DNA of 64,000 nt, from positions 124,001 through 188,000 of the forward strand of contig NZ_CP136995.1 of assembly GCF_033110285.1 (NCBI RefSeq). The letters run 5' to 3'. This document shows positions 40,801 through 50,176 of the stretch, piece by piece. The stretch comes from Ottowia sp. SB7-C50. GTDB lineage: Bacteria; Pseudomonadota; Gammaproteobacteria; Burkholderiales; Burkholderiaceae_C. Numbering within the stretch: the first letter of the stretch is position 1; the number at the start of each line of letters is the position of its first letter. The notes beneath the pieces are model-generated. The model was not told the DNA's origin and made no database searches. It saw nothing but the letters and a program-made list of their open reading frames with translations. Made by a program: the position numbers and the translations under genes.

Positions 40801-41342
40801 AGGAAACCGACCCGGAGCCCAAGAACAACACCGCGGTGGAAAACACCACCACGCGGCGCGATCCAGTGTTGAACGACCTGTCCGTGTCGCTTGTTGCGGA
40901 CAAGACGCAGGTCGTGCCCGGCACGCCGATCACCTACAACATGACGGTGAAGAATGAGGGCCTCAACGCCATGACGGGCCAAGTGGTGTTCACCGTGCCA
41001 GCCGGCCTGAGCTTGCCCGCCTCCGCCGTGCCGGCGAACTGCACGCTGGCGGGCGATCAGCTGACATGCGCCGTCACCAACTTGGCGCCCGGCGCGAGCC
41101 TGCTGTTCACCCTGAAGCTGGACGTGCCGGCGACCTACACAGATGGTCCGGCCGTGGCGTCGGCGGTGGTCAGCGCGCCCAATGACCAAGTCTCCAACAA
41201 CAACAACGCCAGTGTGTCGACACCGTTCGCCAAGGCTGCCAACGTCCCGGTGCCGACGTTGGCGGAATGGGCGCTGTGCCTTCTGGGGCTGCTGGCAGCG
41301 GGCACGGGCATGCATCAGATTCGCCTGCGCCGGCCTGGATGA
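37869..41342 (+). CDS. Large secreted DUF11-repeat protein with IPTL-like C-terminal sorting tail
   Basis: 1157 residues. A signal peptide (VLCLAVLGASGQVLAQ) is followed by eight DUF11 Ig-like repeats of about 120-140 residues, each opening with a pattern such as ADLTISK or ADLSISK and containing YTYT-x-NNGP and V-x-DTLP. The tail is VPVPTLAEWALCLLGLL, a hydrophobic segment and RLRRPG, a tripartite IPTL-CTERM-type signal for retention and processing at the membrane. Surface or adhesin role inferred. Codon positions before 37839 contain a stop, so the ATG at 37869 or an internal one is the start. The IS5 insertion 40 bp upstream separates it from its original promoter. Confidence 0.85.
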   Translation: MASASMATAASASKACFGAIRGAARALSASRRQWWRGVLCLAVLGASGQVLAQSADLLVNQVPQPASVPAGGTVVFNITVTNNGPNTAVGVSLSDTLPAGAVFVSVAPPAGGSCSPASPTTTFSCSLGDLAFNASAVVALTVRLPAAGVYENAVNVSSSTTDPLTDNNTNTRSATAIAAADLVMNAATSVPAAGVAAGAPYTYTLTINNAGPSALPPGEAATVSFDVPVGAAITALPGGSGWTCTPASGYPLTSGTVSCTRSDGLASGASFPDVTVPAVANVSGTVTATFKVASAFPDAITTNNNGIVTINTLPGTDMSVTKTVSPSGTVPINQPLTYTITPRFEGGSAPASGTGEVIKVTDTLPSSMASISVSASTPWQCAVSGLTVTCTYPGPYAGGNFTNLPPITVTATPTVEANAVANTATVTAPNDTNTTNDTSTVAVDVSNKADLTISKWPSLNPVSVGQGYTYTVRASNNGPLPVAAGQTITVTESLPAGMSLAADPSGNGWTCDAGSSFPRAGAFTLTCTHSGPLGVGGSFDLYLPVVNSTAATPANSACVALSGTGPTDGISHNDCTSVGTITSTTRADLSISKVASGPVYVGENLTYTIKVTNAGPDPSTNVTVSDMLTNLLATGSVQSVTASQGSCTPTAYPVDASTVDVSCNLGTLNKDGSATVTLVVRPANITSTDLDRANTATVRSPDIGDPNQANNAATANSVVRPRVDVTTAKSAPDKIHVGEPLIYTLNARNDGPSSAANVEIIDVLPSMASFLAIGTPTGGGACNTVPTVGSTGATLKCQWAEIAPNTQYQVTVTLRPLPSAEGKTIVNSVDITTTTDEPVKTNNTASATTAVTASLADVTVTKVDTLDPIPLGTDTEYVITVTNLGPSYANNVVVTDTFPSGGTSGATFAYRGGLVLAPAGGSCNEPAVGATTGSLTCNFPSIDINEKITIRYRMQASAIADAAAYSAVHFNSVTVKTQETDPEPKNNTAVENTTTRRDPVLNDLSVSLVADKTQVVPGTPITYNMTVKNEGLNAMTGQVVFTVPAGLSLPASAVPANCTLAGDQLTCAVTNLAPGASLLFTLKLDVPATYTDGPAVASAVVSAPNDQVSNNNNASVSTPFAKAANVPVPTLAEWALCLLGLLAAGTGMHQIRLRRPG

Positions 41343-41458
41343 ACCAGCACGATCGACATGCCCGAGCGGTCCGCGCTGCGCGCGCAGCGTCGGGTGGGTG
41401 GTGACGCAGAACTGTGGGGTTGACCCGTGCAGCGCTGCGACCGCTGCAGCCGGTGACC

Positions 41459-42139
41459 CTAATTCGACACACTGTTCCTATTTATCTGGCACTGCCAAGA
41501 CAAATGACGCAGCCACGCCGCGCTTATCGCCACCGCCGCCCCCACCGCCGCGCCGCTGAAGTGCGCCGCATACACCACGTTGAAGCCCCAGCCGTGGTCG
41601 AAGCCGACTGGCATGGCCCAGCCGCGTTCCAGCGCCAGCTTGATCAGCAGGCCGCACGCCAGCAGCAGCCCCAGGGGGCGCGTGGCGGGTGTGCGCCACG
41701 CACGCAGCGCCAGAATCGCCGCCGCCGCGTGCACAGTCCCCGACAGGCCGTAATAGCCGCCGATGGCGGGCCACGCCAGCAGGGCCAGGGTGCCCAGCGG
41801 CCAGGCCAGCGCCAGTGCCAGCGCGTCGGCGCGCGTGGCGTGCAGCGCCACGCCCAGCACGGCCAGCGCGGCCAGCGCGAGCGCATTGCCCACCCAATGG
41901 GCGGCGACGGGGTGCAGCAGCGGGGCGGTCCACCACGTCCAGGGCGGCGACCCGGGCGGGCCGCGGCGCCACATCAGTGCGTCGGCCGTCACCCATCCCT
42001 GCGCGCACGCCACCCAGGCCAGCGCGGCCCCGGCGATCAGCAGCAGACACAGGGCAGGCCAGGCGCGTGAGAACGCGCGCCGCGCGTTGGCCAGGCGATG
42101 AGCCTGCTGCGACAGTCGAACCGGCGCTTGGCCCATCAT
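41459..42139 (-). CDS. Rhombosortase-like rhomboid intramembrane serine protease
   Basis: 226 residues with six or so membrane segments. Motifs: LLHPVAAHWVGNALALA (membrane His/Asn region), YYGLSGTVHAAAAIL with the catalytic GxSG serine, and a later conserved His in AAHFSGAAVGA. This is the short rhombosortase (RrtA) type, which in other bacteria cleaves GlyGly-CTERM tails. It is convergent with the DUF11 protein gene, which carries a C-terminal sorting tail; whether that tail is a substrate is unknown. Start may be 42139 or 42136. Confidence 0.78.
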   Translation of the reverse strand: MMGQAPVRLSQQAHRLANARRAFSRAWPALCLLLIAGAALAWVACAQGWVTADALMWRRGPPGSPPWTWWTAPLLHPVAAHWVGNALALAALAVLGVALHATRADALALALAWPLGTLALLAWPAIGGYYGLSGTVHAAAAILALRAWRTPATRPLGLLLACGLLIKLALERGWAMPVGFDHGWGFNVVYAAHFSGAAVGAAVAISAAWLRHLSWQCQINRNSVSN

Positions 42140-42146
42140 TCAGTTT

Positions 42147-42196
42147 GCTTCAAAAATAATAGCTATTCGCGCTGATTTGGCCTGCGCAAGCGCGGG
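42147..42196. repeat. Dispersed AATAGCT repeat, two-part copy
   Basis: TTCAAAAATAATAGCTATTC then GCGCTGATTTGGCCTGCGC. The complement contains GGCCAAATCAGCGC as at 27211. It occupies the whole gap between glnE and the rhomboid gene. Confidence 0.7.
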
Positions 42197-42199
42197 TTT

Positions 42200-45004
42200 T
42201 CATTCAAACACGGCGTGCCACAGCTGCTGGATGGCCTGGCACTCGCGCGCCAGTTGCGGCGGCTCGACCTGGGTCGGCTGCTCGTTCAGCCGCGCCTGGT
42301 GCTGCACGCGGCGCAGCGCGCGGTAGGCGTCGGCGGCGTTCTGCCCCACGCCGGCGGGCAGCAGGCCGGCCGCTTCGGCGCGCTGCAGCAGCGCGATGTT
42401 GCCCAGGTTGGGCTCCAGCGCCGGGTGCTCGCCGCTGTGCGCCAGCACCAGGTATTGCGTGACGAATTCGGCGTCGACCATGCCGCCAGGGCTGTGCTTG
42501 ACGTCGAACAGCCCGGCCTTGATCGGGTGTGCCGAGCGCATCTTCTCGCGCATGCCGAAGATTTCGGCGCGCAGCGCGGCGCGGTCGCGCGGGGCGCTGA
42601 TGACGGCGTGGCGCACGGCGTCGAATCGGGCCTGCAGCGCGGCGGCGTCTTGGGCAATGTCTGTGCCGGGCGCGGCCGGCGGCACCATCCGGGCCCGCGT
42701 CATGGCCTGGTGTTCCCAGGTCCAGGCGGTGTTGCTGCCGCGGTTTTCCTGGTAGTCGGCAAATGCCTCGAAGCTGGTGACCAGCAGGCCGCTGCTGCCA
42801 TTGGGGCGCAGCGCGGTGTCGATCTCGAACAGGTCGCCCTCGCCGGTCTTGACGGTGAGCCAGGTGATCAGCTTGCGCACGAAGGCGGCGTAGATTTCCT
42901 GCGCGTTCTCGTGCTCGTCGTCGAACACGAACACGATGTCCAGGTCGCTGCCGTAGCCCAGTTCCTTGCCGCCCAGCTTGCCGTAGGCAATGATGCCGAA
43001 GGCCGGCGTGTCGCGGTGGCGCTGGCGCAGGCGCGGCCAGCACCAGCGGCTGGTCAGGCGCAGGATGGCGTCGGCCAGCGCCGACAGGTCGTCGGCCACC
43101 TGCTCGACGCTGATGCGCCCCTCGACGTCGCGCACCAAGGTGCGAAACACCTCGGCATGGTGCGCGCGGCGCAGCAGGTTGAGCAGGTTTTCCTCGTCGT
43201 CCTCGCCGGTGCGCGCCAGCGCCTCGCGGCGGCTTTCCAGCTCGCGCTCGAAGGCGGCGGCGTCAAAGCGGTCGGCCAGCAGGCTGGGGCTGGCCAGCTC
43301 GTCGATGACGCCGGGGTGCTGCATGACGTAGCGCGCCGGCCAGCGCGCCGCGCCCAGCACGCGCAGCAGGCGCTCGTGCACCGCGGGGCGCTCCAGCAGC
43401 AGCGCGATGTAGCTTTCGCGGCGCAGCAGCGGCTCGACCCAGTCGGCCAGGCGCAGCACGCCGTCTTCGTTGATGCTGCCGTCTTCCAGCCACTGCGCGG
43501 TGCGCTGCAGCAGCCGCGTCAGGCGGGCGCGCGCTTCGTCGCGCAGCGCCAGCACGCGCGGGTGCTGGGGCCAGTCGGCCATGCGTTCGCGCACGCGCTC
43601 GGGGAAGGCGGCCAGCGCGGCGCCGATGTCGGACGAGGCCACGCGCGCCTCGCCGTTGGCGTTTTTCTGGCAGCTCTTGCAGGGCGCGTCGCCGCCCAGC
43701 AGGCGGTCGAATTCCTGCGCCACGAATTCGCGGTGCGCGTCCAGCTCGTGCAGGAAAGGGCAGGCGCTGTCAAAGCCCAGCGTGCGCGCGATCCATTCCA
43801 GGTCGGCGTCCTGCGTCGGCAGCACGTGGGTCTGCTGGTCGTCCAGGTACTGGATGCGGTGCTCGACCCGGCGCAGGAACACGTAGGCGCGCGCCAGCGC
43901 GTCAGCGGTTTCGGGCGGCATCAGGCCGGCGCGGGCCACGCGTTCCAGCGCCTGCAGCGTCGGGCGCGTGCGCAGTTCGGGAAACTGCCCGCCGCGCACC
44001 ACCTGCAGCAGCTGCACGGTGAATTCGATTTCGCGGATGCCGCCGCGCGACAGCTTGACGTCGTTGGCGCGCTCGGGCCGGCCCGCGCTGCGCTTGCTGG
44101 CGTGGCTGCGGATCTGGTCGTGCAGCGTGCGCAGCGACTCGAACACGTTGTAGTCGAGGTACTTGCGGAACACGAAGGGCAGCACCACGCCGCGCAGCGC
44201 CTGCGCCGAGCCGCCCGCGATGGCCGCGCGCGGGGCGATGGCGCGGCTTTTCATCCAGGCAAAGCGCTCCCATTCGCGGCCTTGCACCAGCATGTACTCT
44301 TCCAGCGCGTCCAGCGAACACACCGTGGGCCCCGAATTGCCGTTGGGCCGCAGCGCCAGGTCGACGCGGAACACGAAGCCGTGCTCGGTGGTGTCGCCGA
44401 TCAGGCCGTAGATCAGCTTGACGGCGCGGGTGAAGTATTCCTGCACCGAAATCTGGCCGCGGCCGTCGTCGCGGCCGGTGGTCTCGCCGTCCTCGTCGTA
44501 GATGTAGATCAGGTCGATGTCGCTCGACACGTTGAGTTCGCGCGCGCCCAGCTTGCCCATGCCGATCACCCACAGCTGGGCGCGTTCGCCGCGCTCCGTC
44601 ATGGGCGCGCCGTGGCGCTCGTCCAGCTGCGCGAAGGCGGCCTGGCAGGCGGTGTCTAGCGCCAGTTCGGCCAGCTCGGTCACGGCGCGCGTCACCTGCT
44701 CCAGCGGCGCGGCCTGTTCGCAGTCCAGCACCACCAGCCGCTCCATCACCAATTGCCGCAGGATGCGCAGCGCGGCGCCCGTGTCGTGCCCTTCGGCGGT
44801 GAGGCGCGCCAGGCACTCGGCCATGGTGTCGCGGGTCGGCGCGCCGGGCGCCAGCAGCGGCAGCTCGACCTCGTAGCGCCGGCGCAGCCGCTGCACCAGG
44901 CGGGAATGGGCGGCCTGGCCGGACGTGCCCTTGGCCACGGGCTCCGGGCGGGTTAACAAAGCGTCACCGTCGGGGTTCGAACCTTGTAGTTCGGCGCGGG
45001 TCAT
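42200..45004 (-). CDS. glnE: Bifunctional glutamine synthetase adenylyltransferase/adenylyl-removing enzyme
   Basis: 934 residues from ATG 45004. Two nucleotidyltransferase halves: the N-terminal (adenylyl-removing) motif NVSSDIDLIYIYDEDGE and the C-terminal (adenylylating) GYGSDLDIVFVFDDE, each followed by a GlnD-type helical domain (LSRGGIREIEFTVQ; HSPGGMVDAEFVTQY). It adjusts glutamine synthetase activity in response to PII. A GTG at 45067 would add 21 residues, but the ATG with GGAG upstream is preferred. Divergent from the YhdP gene. Confidence 0.95.
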   Translation of the reverse strand: MTRAELQGSNPDGDALLTRPEPVAKGTSGQAAHSRLVQRLRRRYEVELPLLAPGAPTRDTMAECLARLTAEGHDTGAALRILRQLVMERLVVLDCEQAAPLEQVTRAVTELAELALDTACQAAFAQLDERHGAPMTERGERAQLWVIGMGKLGARELNVSSDIDLIYIYDEDGETTGRDDGRGQISVQEYFTRAVKLIYGLIGDTTEHGFVFRVDLALRPNGNSGPTVCSLDALEEYMLVQGREWERFAWMKSRAIAPRAAIAGGSAQALRGVVLPFVFRKYLDYNVFESLRTLHDQIRSHASKRSAGRPERANDVKLSRGGIREIEFTVQLLQVVRGGQFPELRTRPTLQALERVARAGLMPPETADALARAYVFLRRVEHRIQYLDDQQTHVLPTQDADLEWIARTLGFDSACPFLHELDAHREFVAQEFDRLLGGDAPCKSCQKNANGEARVASSDIGAALAAFPERVRERMADWPQHPRVLALRDEARARLTRLLQRTAQWLEDGSINEDGVLRLADWVEPLLRRESYIALLLERPAVHERLLRVLGAARWPARYVMQHPGVIDELASPSLLADRFDAAAFERELESRREALARTGEDDEENLLNLLRRAHHAEVFRTLVRDVEGRISVEQVADDLSALADAILRLTSRWCWPRLRQRHRDTPAFGIIAYGKLGGKELGYGSDLDIVFVFDDEHENAQEIYAAFVRKLITWLTVKTGEGDLFEIDTALRPNGSSGLLVTSFEAFADYQENRGSNTAWTWEHQAMTRARMVPPAAPGTDIAQDAAALQARFDAVRHAVISAPRDRAALRAEIFGMREKMRSAHPIKAGLFDVKHSPGGMVDAEFVTQYLVLAHSGEHPALEPNLGNIALLQRAEAAGLLPAGVGQNAADAYRALRRVQHQARLNEQPTQVEPPQLARECQAIQQLWHAVFE

Positions 45005-45137
45005 AATTTGTATCGCTCCTTCGAGGCCAGGTGCGCGGCCGAGGCTCCCATCGAGGGCGTTCGTCACCCGGGGTCAACACCTCGCACTTGCCTGTAAGCC
45101 GTTGATTCAGTCGTCCCTCAAGCTTGCTGCCATCGTC

Positions 45138-48100
45138 ATGCGATGGGTGCTGCGCGGCCTGGCCGTGCTGCTCGTGGGACTGGCGCTCGCCACGGCCGTC
45201 CTCCATTGGGGCATTGTGCCGCGAATCGACGAGTTCCGCCCCCGGCTGGAACAACTGGCCTCGCGCGCCATCGCCGCGCCCGTCACCATCGAGGCCATCG
45301 AGGCCGAATCCAACGGCCTGGTGCCGTCGGTGTCGCTGCGCAACGTGCGCGTGCACGACCCGGCCGGGCGCGCCGGCCTGCACGTGCCGCGCGTGCTGGT
45401 GGCGTTTTCGGTGCTGTCGCTGGGCCAGGGCCGGCTGGAGCAGTTGGTCATCGACGAGCCCGAGCTGGAGCTGCGCCGCACCGCCGACGGCCGGCTGCTG
45501 GTGGGCGGCATCGACCTGTCGGGCGACGCCGAAGGCAATGCCGACGCGGCGGACTGGTTCTTTTCGCAGCCTGAATTTCTGGTGCGCGGCGGCCGCGTGC
45601 GCTGGGTCGACGAGCGGCGCGACGCCCCGCCGGTGCAGCTGACCGACGTGCAACTGGTGGTGCGCAACGGCTACGGCCGCCATCAGTTGCGGCTGGATGC
45701 CACGCCGGCCCCCGACTGGGGCGAGCGCTTCACGCTGATCGGGCAGTTTCGCCAGCGCGTGTTCTCGCGTCACCCCGGCTTCTGGCGCGAATGGGACGGC
45801 CAGGGCTACGCCGATTTCAAGCGCATCGACGTCTCGCGCCTGCGCGCCTACGTCGACCAGCAGGCCGACTGGGGCGTCGACCTGCAGAACGGCCATGGCG
45901 CGGTGCGCCTGTGGGTCGATACCCGCCAGGGCGCCCTCACGGCCGCCACCGCCGACGTGGCGCTGGGCGCGGTGGCCGCGCGCTTTGGCCCGCAGCTGGA
46001 GCCGCTCGCCTTTGCCTCGCTGACCGGCCGGCTCGGCTGGCGCGATCCGGGCGGCGGTGCCGAAGTCAGCACGCGCAACCTGCACTTCGTCGACGCCGAC
46101 GGCCTGGCATGGCCCGGCGGCAACGTGCAGTTGAGCTACCGCAGCGGCGACGGCCAGGCCGCCGGGGGCGAGCTGACGGGCGACAAGCTTGACCTCGCCG
46201 CGCTGGCCAAGATCGCGCGCCGCCTGCCGCTGCCGCCCGCGGTGCACCAGCGCCTGGCCGACCACCCGGTGCAGGGGCTGGTCGAGCGCATCCACGCGCG
46301 CTGGGACGGCGCGCTGGACGCGCCCGCCCACTGGCGTGTGACCACGCGCGTCAGCGGGCTGAGCGTGGCGCCGCTGCCGGCCCCCGCGCGCGCCGATGGC
46401 GTGGCGGTCGAAGGCATTCCGGGCATCGAACGCGCCGTGCTCGACCTGGACGCGCAGCCCACCGGCGGGCAGGCCAGCCTGACGGTGCGCGACGGTGCGC
46501 TTACATTTCCGGGCGTGTTTGCCGAGCCGCGCATTCCGCTGGCCGATCTGGCGCTGCAATCGCGCTGGCGTGTGCAGGGCGAGCAGATCGAGGTCGACGT
46601 AGACCAGCTCAAGCTGCACAACGCCGACGCCACCGGCAGCTTCAAGGGGCGCTGGCAGACGCTGGCCGGGCAGCAGGGGGCGAAGCGCTTTCCGGGCGTG
46701 CTGGACCTGACCGGCAGCTTCACCCGTGCCAACGGCGCGCGCGTGCACCGCTACCTGCCGCTGGGCATTCCGGCTGAGGCACGCGACTACGTGCGCAGCG
46801 CCGTCGCGCGCGGTGAGGCGCGCGACTTTGCCGTGCGCGTGAAGGGCGACCTCAACCACGTCGGCGACAGCCAGCCCGCGCCGGGCAGCGAATTCCGCTT
46901 TGCCGGTCAGGTGCAGGGCGTCACGCTGGCCTACGTGCCGCGCGCGCTGCAGCCGGCCGGCCAGCCGCCCTGGCCGGCGCTGGAAGACCTGGCGGGCGAG
47001 CTGGTCTTCGACCACAACAGCATGCAGGTCAGGAACGCCAGTGCGCGCGTGCAGGGCCACCCGGGCTGGCAGTTCCACCGCGTGCAGGCCGACATCGCCG
47101 ACCTGATGCACACCCGCGTGCGGGTCGACGCCGAAGGGCGCGGCACCCTCACGTCGGCGCTGGGCATCGTCAACGCCTCGCCGGTGGCGGGCTTCATCGA
47201 ACACGCGCTGGACCGCGCCAGCGCCAGCGGCGACGCCGGCCTGCGCCTCAAGCTCGACCTGCCGATCGACCGCATCCGCGAAGCCAAGGTCGAAGGCCGT
47301 GCCACGCTGCACGGCAACGACGTGCGCATCACGCCCGATTCGCCGGCGCTGGCGCAGGCGCAGGGCGCGGTCACCTTCAGCGACACCGGCTTCGCGCTGC
47401 AGGACGCCCGCGCGCGCCTGCTGGGCGGCGAGGCGCGCCTGTCCGGCGGCACCTCCAGCGCGCCCGGCGGCCCGACGGTGGTGCTGCGCGCCGCCGGCAC
47501 CGCCAGCGCCGAAGCGCTGCGCGAGATGGCCGACTGGGCCCCGCTGCCCGGCGTGGCGCGCCAGGCCAGCGGCAGCGCGGCGTACGAGGCGCAGATCGGC
47601 TTTCGCGCCGGCGAGCCGGACGTGCTGGTCACCAGCGACCTGCGCGGCATGGCGTTTGATTTGCCCGCGCCGCTGGCCAAACCCGCTGACGCCGCCTGGC
47701 CTTTGCGCTATGAAAGCGGTAGCGTCAATGGCGCGCCGGGCCGCCAGCGCTATCGCGTGGCGGTGGCCGATCAGCTGACGGTGGAGTTTGAGCGCGACGG
47801 CGCCAGCGGGCGCGTGCAGCGCGGCGTCATCGGCGTCGGCCCGCAGGCGCAGCCGCAACTGGCGCTGCCGGCCAGCGGCGTGCTGGCGCGCGTGCACCTG
47901 CCGCGCCTGCAGACCGATGCCTGGGGGGCCGCCTTGGGCAAGGTGTTCGGCGGCGGCGGCAGCGACGCCGCGTCGGCGCTGGCCGACGGCGGCTTCGTGC
48001 CCACCGCGTGGTCGCTGCGCGTGGGCGAGCTGCAGGTGGACGAGCGCACCCTGAACGACGTGGCCGCCACCGGCACGCGCGAAGGCAACACCTGGCGCGC

Positions 48101-49229
48101 CGATGTGCAGGCGCGCGAACTGGCCGGCCGCGTCGAATACAGCGGCGGCGTGGGCGACCGGCCGGGCAAGGTGCTGGCGCGCCTGTCGCGCCTGAGCATT
48201 CCCGCCAGCAGCGTGGGCGAGGACGAAAGCATGCTGGCCCGCCCGCCCGCCAACCTGCCGGCGCTGGACGTGGTGGTGGAGCAGTTCGAGCTGCGCGGCA
48301 AGAAGCTCGGCCGGCTGGAGATCGAGGCTGTCAACCACGACGTGGCGGCCGCGCGGCAGACCAGTGCGCTACAAGAATGGGAGCTGAAGAAGCTTGCCAT
48401 TCGTGCGCCAGAAGCCACTTTTACCGCCAGCGGCCAATGGGCGGCGCTGGTGCGCGGCGCGCCGCCGCCGCTTGACCCGCGCGCGCCGCGCGAACGCGGC
48501 GACCCGCGCCGCACCGCGCTCGACTTCAAGCTGGACGTGCGCGACGCCGGCGGGCTGCTGGCGCGCTTCGACATGCCCGGCGTGCTGGCGCGCGGCAAGG
48601 GCAGCATGGAAGGCACGCTGGACTGGCGCGGCGCGCCACTGTCGCCGCATTACCCCAGCATGTCTGGCAAGCTGCACCTGGACATCGGCGCCGGGCAGTT
48701 CCTCAAGGCCGACCCCGGCGTGGCCAAGCTGCTGGGCGTGCTGAGCCTGCAGGCGCTGCCGCGCCGGCTCACGCTCGACTTCCGCGACGTGTTCAGCACC
48801 GGCTTCGCGTTCGACTTCATCCGCGGCGACGTCGAGGTCGCGCGCGGCATCGCCACCACCAACAACCTGCAGATGAAGGGCACCAGCGCCGCCGTGCTGA
48901 TGGACGGCAGCGCCGACATCGACAAGGAAACGCAGAACCTGCGCGTGCTGGTGGTGCCCGAACTCGACGCCGGCACCGCGGCGCTGGTGGCGACGGCGAT
49001 CAACCCGGCCATCGGCATTGGCGCCTTCGTGGCGCAGCTGGTGCTCAAGCGCCCGCTGGTGCAGGCCGCCACGCGCGAATTCCACGTCGGCGGCCGCTGG
49101 GACGACCCGCAGGTCACCGCCGTGCGCGCGCGCCCCGGCCCCACGCCGCGCGCCGAAGCCGGCTCCGCGCCCGCGCCTGCGGCCGCCACCGCGCCCGTCG
49201 ACGCGCCTTTGCCAGAGGACAAGCCATGA
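45138..49229 (+). CDS. YhdP-family AsmA-like transport protein
   Basis: 1363 residues. One N-terminal membrane helix (VLRGLAVLLVGLALATAVLH), then a very long beta-rich AsmA/DUF3971-type body (for example GIDLSGDAEGNADAADWFF, SFRGRW-type GSFKGRWQTLAG) and a C-terminal AsmA_2 region with MKGTSAAVLMDGSADI and LRVLVVPELDAG. In E. coli YhdP is one of the bridge-like proteins carrying phospholipids to the outer membrane. Its stop overlaps the start of the amidase gene (ATGA), indicating an operon. Confidence 0.9.
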   Translation: MRWVLRGLAVLLVGLALATAVLHWGIVPRIDEFRPRLEQLASRAIAAPVTIEAIEAESNGLVPSVSLRNVRVHDPAGRAGLHVPRVLVAFSVLSLGQGRLEQLVIDEPELELRRTADGRLLVGGIDLSGDAEGNADAADWFFSQPEFLVRGGRVRWVDERRDAPPVQLTDVQLVVRNGYGRHQLRLDATPAPDWGERFTLIGQFRQRVFSRHPGFWREWDGQGYADFKRIDVSRLRAYVDQQADWGVDLQNGHGAVRLWVDTRQGALTAATADVALGAVAARFGPQLEPLAFASLTGRLGWRDPGGGAEVSTRNLHFVDADGLAWPGGNVQLSYRSGDGQAAGGELTGDKLDLAALAKIARRLPLPPAVHQRLADHPVQGLVERIHARWDGALDAPAHWRVTTRVSGLSVAPLPAPARADGVAVEGIPGIERAVLDLDAQPTGGQASLTVRDGALTFPGVFAEPRIPLADLALQSRWRVQGEQIEVDVDQLKLHNADATGSFKGRWQTLAGQQGAKRFPGVLDLTGSFTRANGARVHRYLPLGIPAEARDYVRSAVARGEARDFAVRVKGDLNHVGDSQPAPGSEFRFAGQVQGVTLAYVPRALQPAGQPPWPALEDLAGELVFDHNSMQVRNASARVQGHPGWQFHRVQADIADLMHTRVRVDAEGRGTLTSALGIVNASPVAGFIEHALDRASASGDAGLRLKLDLPIDRIREAKVEGRATLHGNDVRITPDSPALAQAQGAVTFSDTGFALQDARARLLGGEARLSGGTSSAPGGPTVVLRAAGTASAEALREMADWAPLPGVARQASGSAAYEAQIGFRAGEPDVLVTSDLRGMAFDLPAPLAKPADAAWPLRYESGSVNGAPGRQRYRVAVADQLTVEFERDGASGRVQRGVIGVGPQAQPQLALPASGVLARVHLPRLQTDAWGAALGKVFGGGGSDAASALADGGFVPTAWSLRVGELQVDERTLNDVAATGTREGNTWRADVQARELAGRVEYSGGVGDRPGKVLARLSRLSIPASSVGEDESMLARPPANLPALDVVVEQFELRGKKLGRLEIEAVNHDVAAARQTSALQEWELKKLAIRAPEATFTASGQWAALVRGAPPPLDPRAPRERGDPRRTALDFKLDVRDAGGLLARFDMPGVLARGKGSMEGTLDWRGAPLSPHYPSMSGKLHLDIGAGQFLKADPGVAKLLGVLSLQALPRRLTLDFRDVFSTGFAFDFIRGDVEVARGIATTNNLQMKGTSAAVLMDGSADIDKETQNLRVLVVPELDAGTAALVATAINPAIGIGAFVAQLVLKRPLVQAATREFHVGGRWDDPQVTAVRARPGPTPRAEAGSAPAPAAATAPVDAPLPEDKP

Positions 49230-50050
49230 AAGTCGCCGCCATCCAGATGGTCTCCGGCCCGCACGTGGCCGACAACCTGCGCGACGCCCGCGCGCTGCTG
49301 GCCGAAGCCGCCCGCGCCGGGGCCGAGCTGGCCGTGCTGCCCGAATACTTCTGCGTCATGGGCCACCGCGACGCCGACAAGCTGGCGCTGCAAGAGCCGC
49401 TGGGCGGCGGCCCCATTCAGGACTGGCTGGCCGCCACCGCGCGCGCGCTGGGGCTGTGGATCGTCGGCGGCACGCTGCCGCTGTCGTGTGAGCCGCGCGA
49501 CGAACAGCGCGTGCGCAACGCCAGCCTGGCCTTCAGCCCGCAGGGCGAGCGCGTGGCCTGCTACGACAAGATCCACCTGTTCAAGTTCGACGACGGCACG
49601 CGCACCTATGACGAGGCGGCGGTGCTGGCGCGCGGCAGCCAGCCCACGCTGTTCGACCTGCCTTCGCGCGACGGCCACCGCTGGCGCATCGGCATGAGCG
49701 TGTGCTACGACCTGCGCTTTGCCGAGCTGTACCGCGCCTACGCCGCGCAGGGCGCCGACCTGCTGCTGGTGCCCAGCGCCTTCACCTACGTCACCGGGCA
49801 GGCGCACTGGGAAGTGCTGCTGCGCGCCCGCGCCATCGAAAACCTCAGCGGCGTGATCGCCGCCGCGCAGGGCGGCGTGCACGACAACGGCCGCCGCACC
49901 TGGGGCCACAGCATGGTGGTCGACGCCTGGGGCCAGGTGCTGGCGCAGCACGCCGAAGGACCGGGCGTGGTGCTGGCCGATCTGGACGCCGCCGCGCTGG
50001 CCGCGCGCCGCGCACAACTGCCGGCGCTGGCGCACCGGGTATTGGGCTGA
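49226..50050 (+). CDS. Carbon-nitrogen hydrolase (Nit1/omega-amidase type)
   Basis: 274 residues. Nitrilase-fold catalytic triad: Glu in [11 protein letters not shown], Lys in [12 protein letters not shown], Cys in [15 protein letters not shown]. The sequence fits the deaminated-glutathione amidase/omega-amidase branch, which repairs or hydrolyses amides in metabolite clean-up. Translationally coupled to the YhdP gene. Confidence 0.88.
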   Translation: MKVAAIQMVSGPHVADNLRDARALLAEAARAGAELAVLPEYFCVMGHRDADKLALQEPLGGGPIQDWLAATARALGLWIVGGTLPLSCEPRDEQRVRNASLAFSPQGERVACYDKIHLFKFDDGTRTYDEAAVLARGSQPTLFDLPSRDGHRWRIGMSVCYDLRFAELYRAYAAQGADLLLVPSAFTYVTGQAHWEVLLRARAIENLSGVIAAAQGGVHDNGRRTWGHSMVVDAWGQVLAQHAEGPGVVLADLDAAALAARRAQLPALAHRVLG

Positions 50051-50117
50051 TGGCGCCGTGGCGCGCGGCCAGTTCAGGCCCTGATCGGCCGTCTGCGCTT
50101 TCCAGGACTGCGCAGAC

Positions 50118-50135
50118 AGCTATCTAAATAGTAGC
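50118..50135. repeat. AGCTAT-family repeat before the histidine kinase gene
   Basis: AGCTATCTAAATAGTAGC, an imperfect palindrome in the 126-bp spacer between the amidase and kinase genes. Confidence 0.6.
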
Positions 50136-50176
50136 AACCCTGGCGCCGCGCCGCCGCCGCGTTCTACACTTGCGCC

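Noticed and set aside
44965-44985. GGGTTCGAACC, a tRNA T-arm-like sequence
   Set aside because: No cloverleaf can be formed around it and it lies in the N-terminal coding part of glnE.
44964-48338. 1124-codon minus-strand frame opposite the YhdP gene
   Set aside because: Rich in His/Gln/Arg/Ala with no domain; the plus-strand protein has a clear signal anchor and AsmA motifs.
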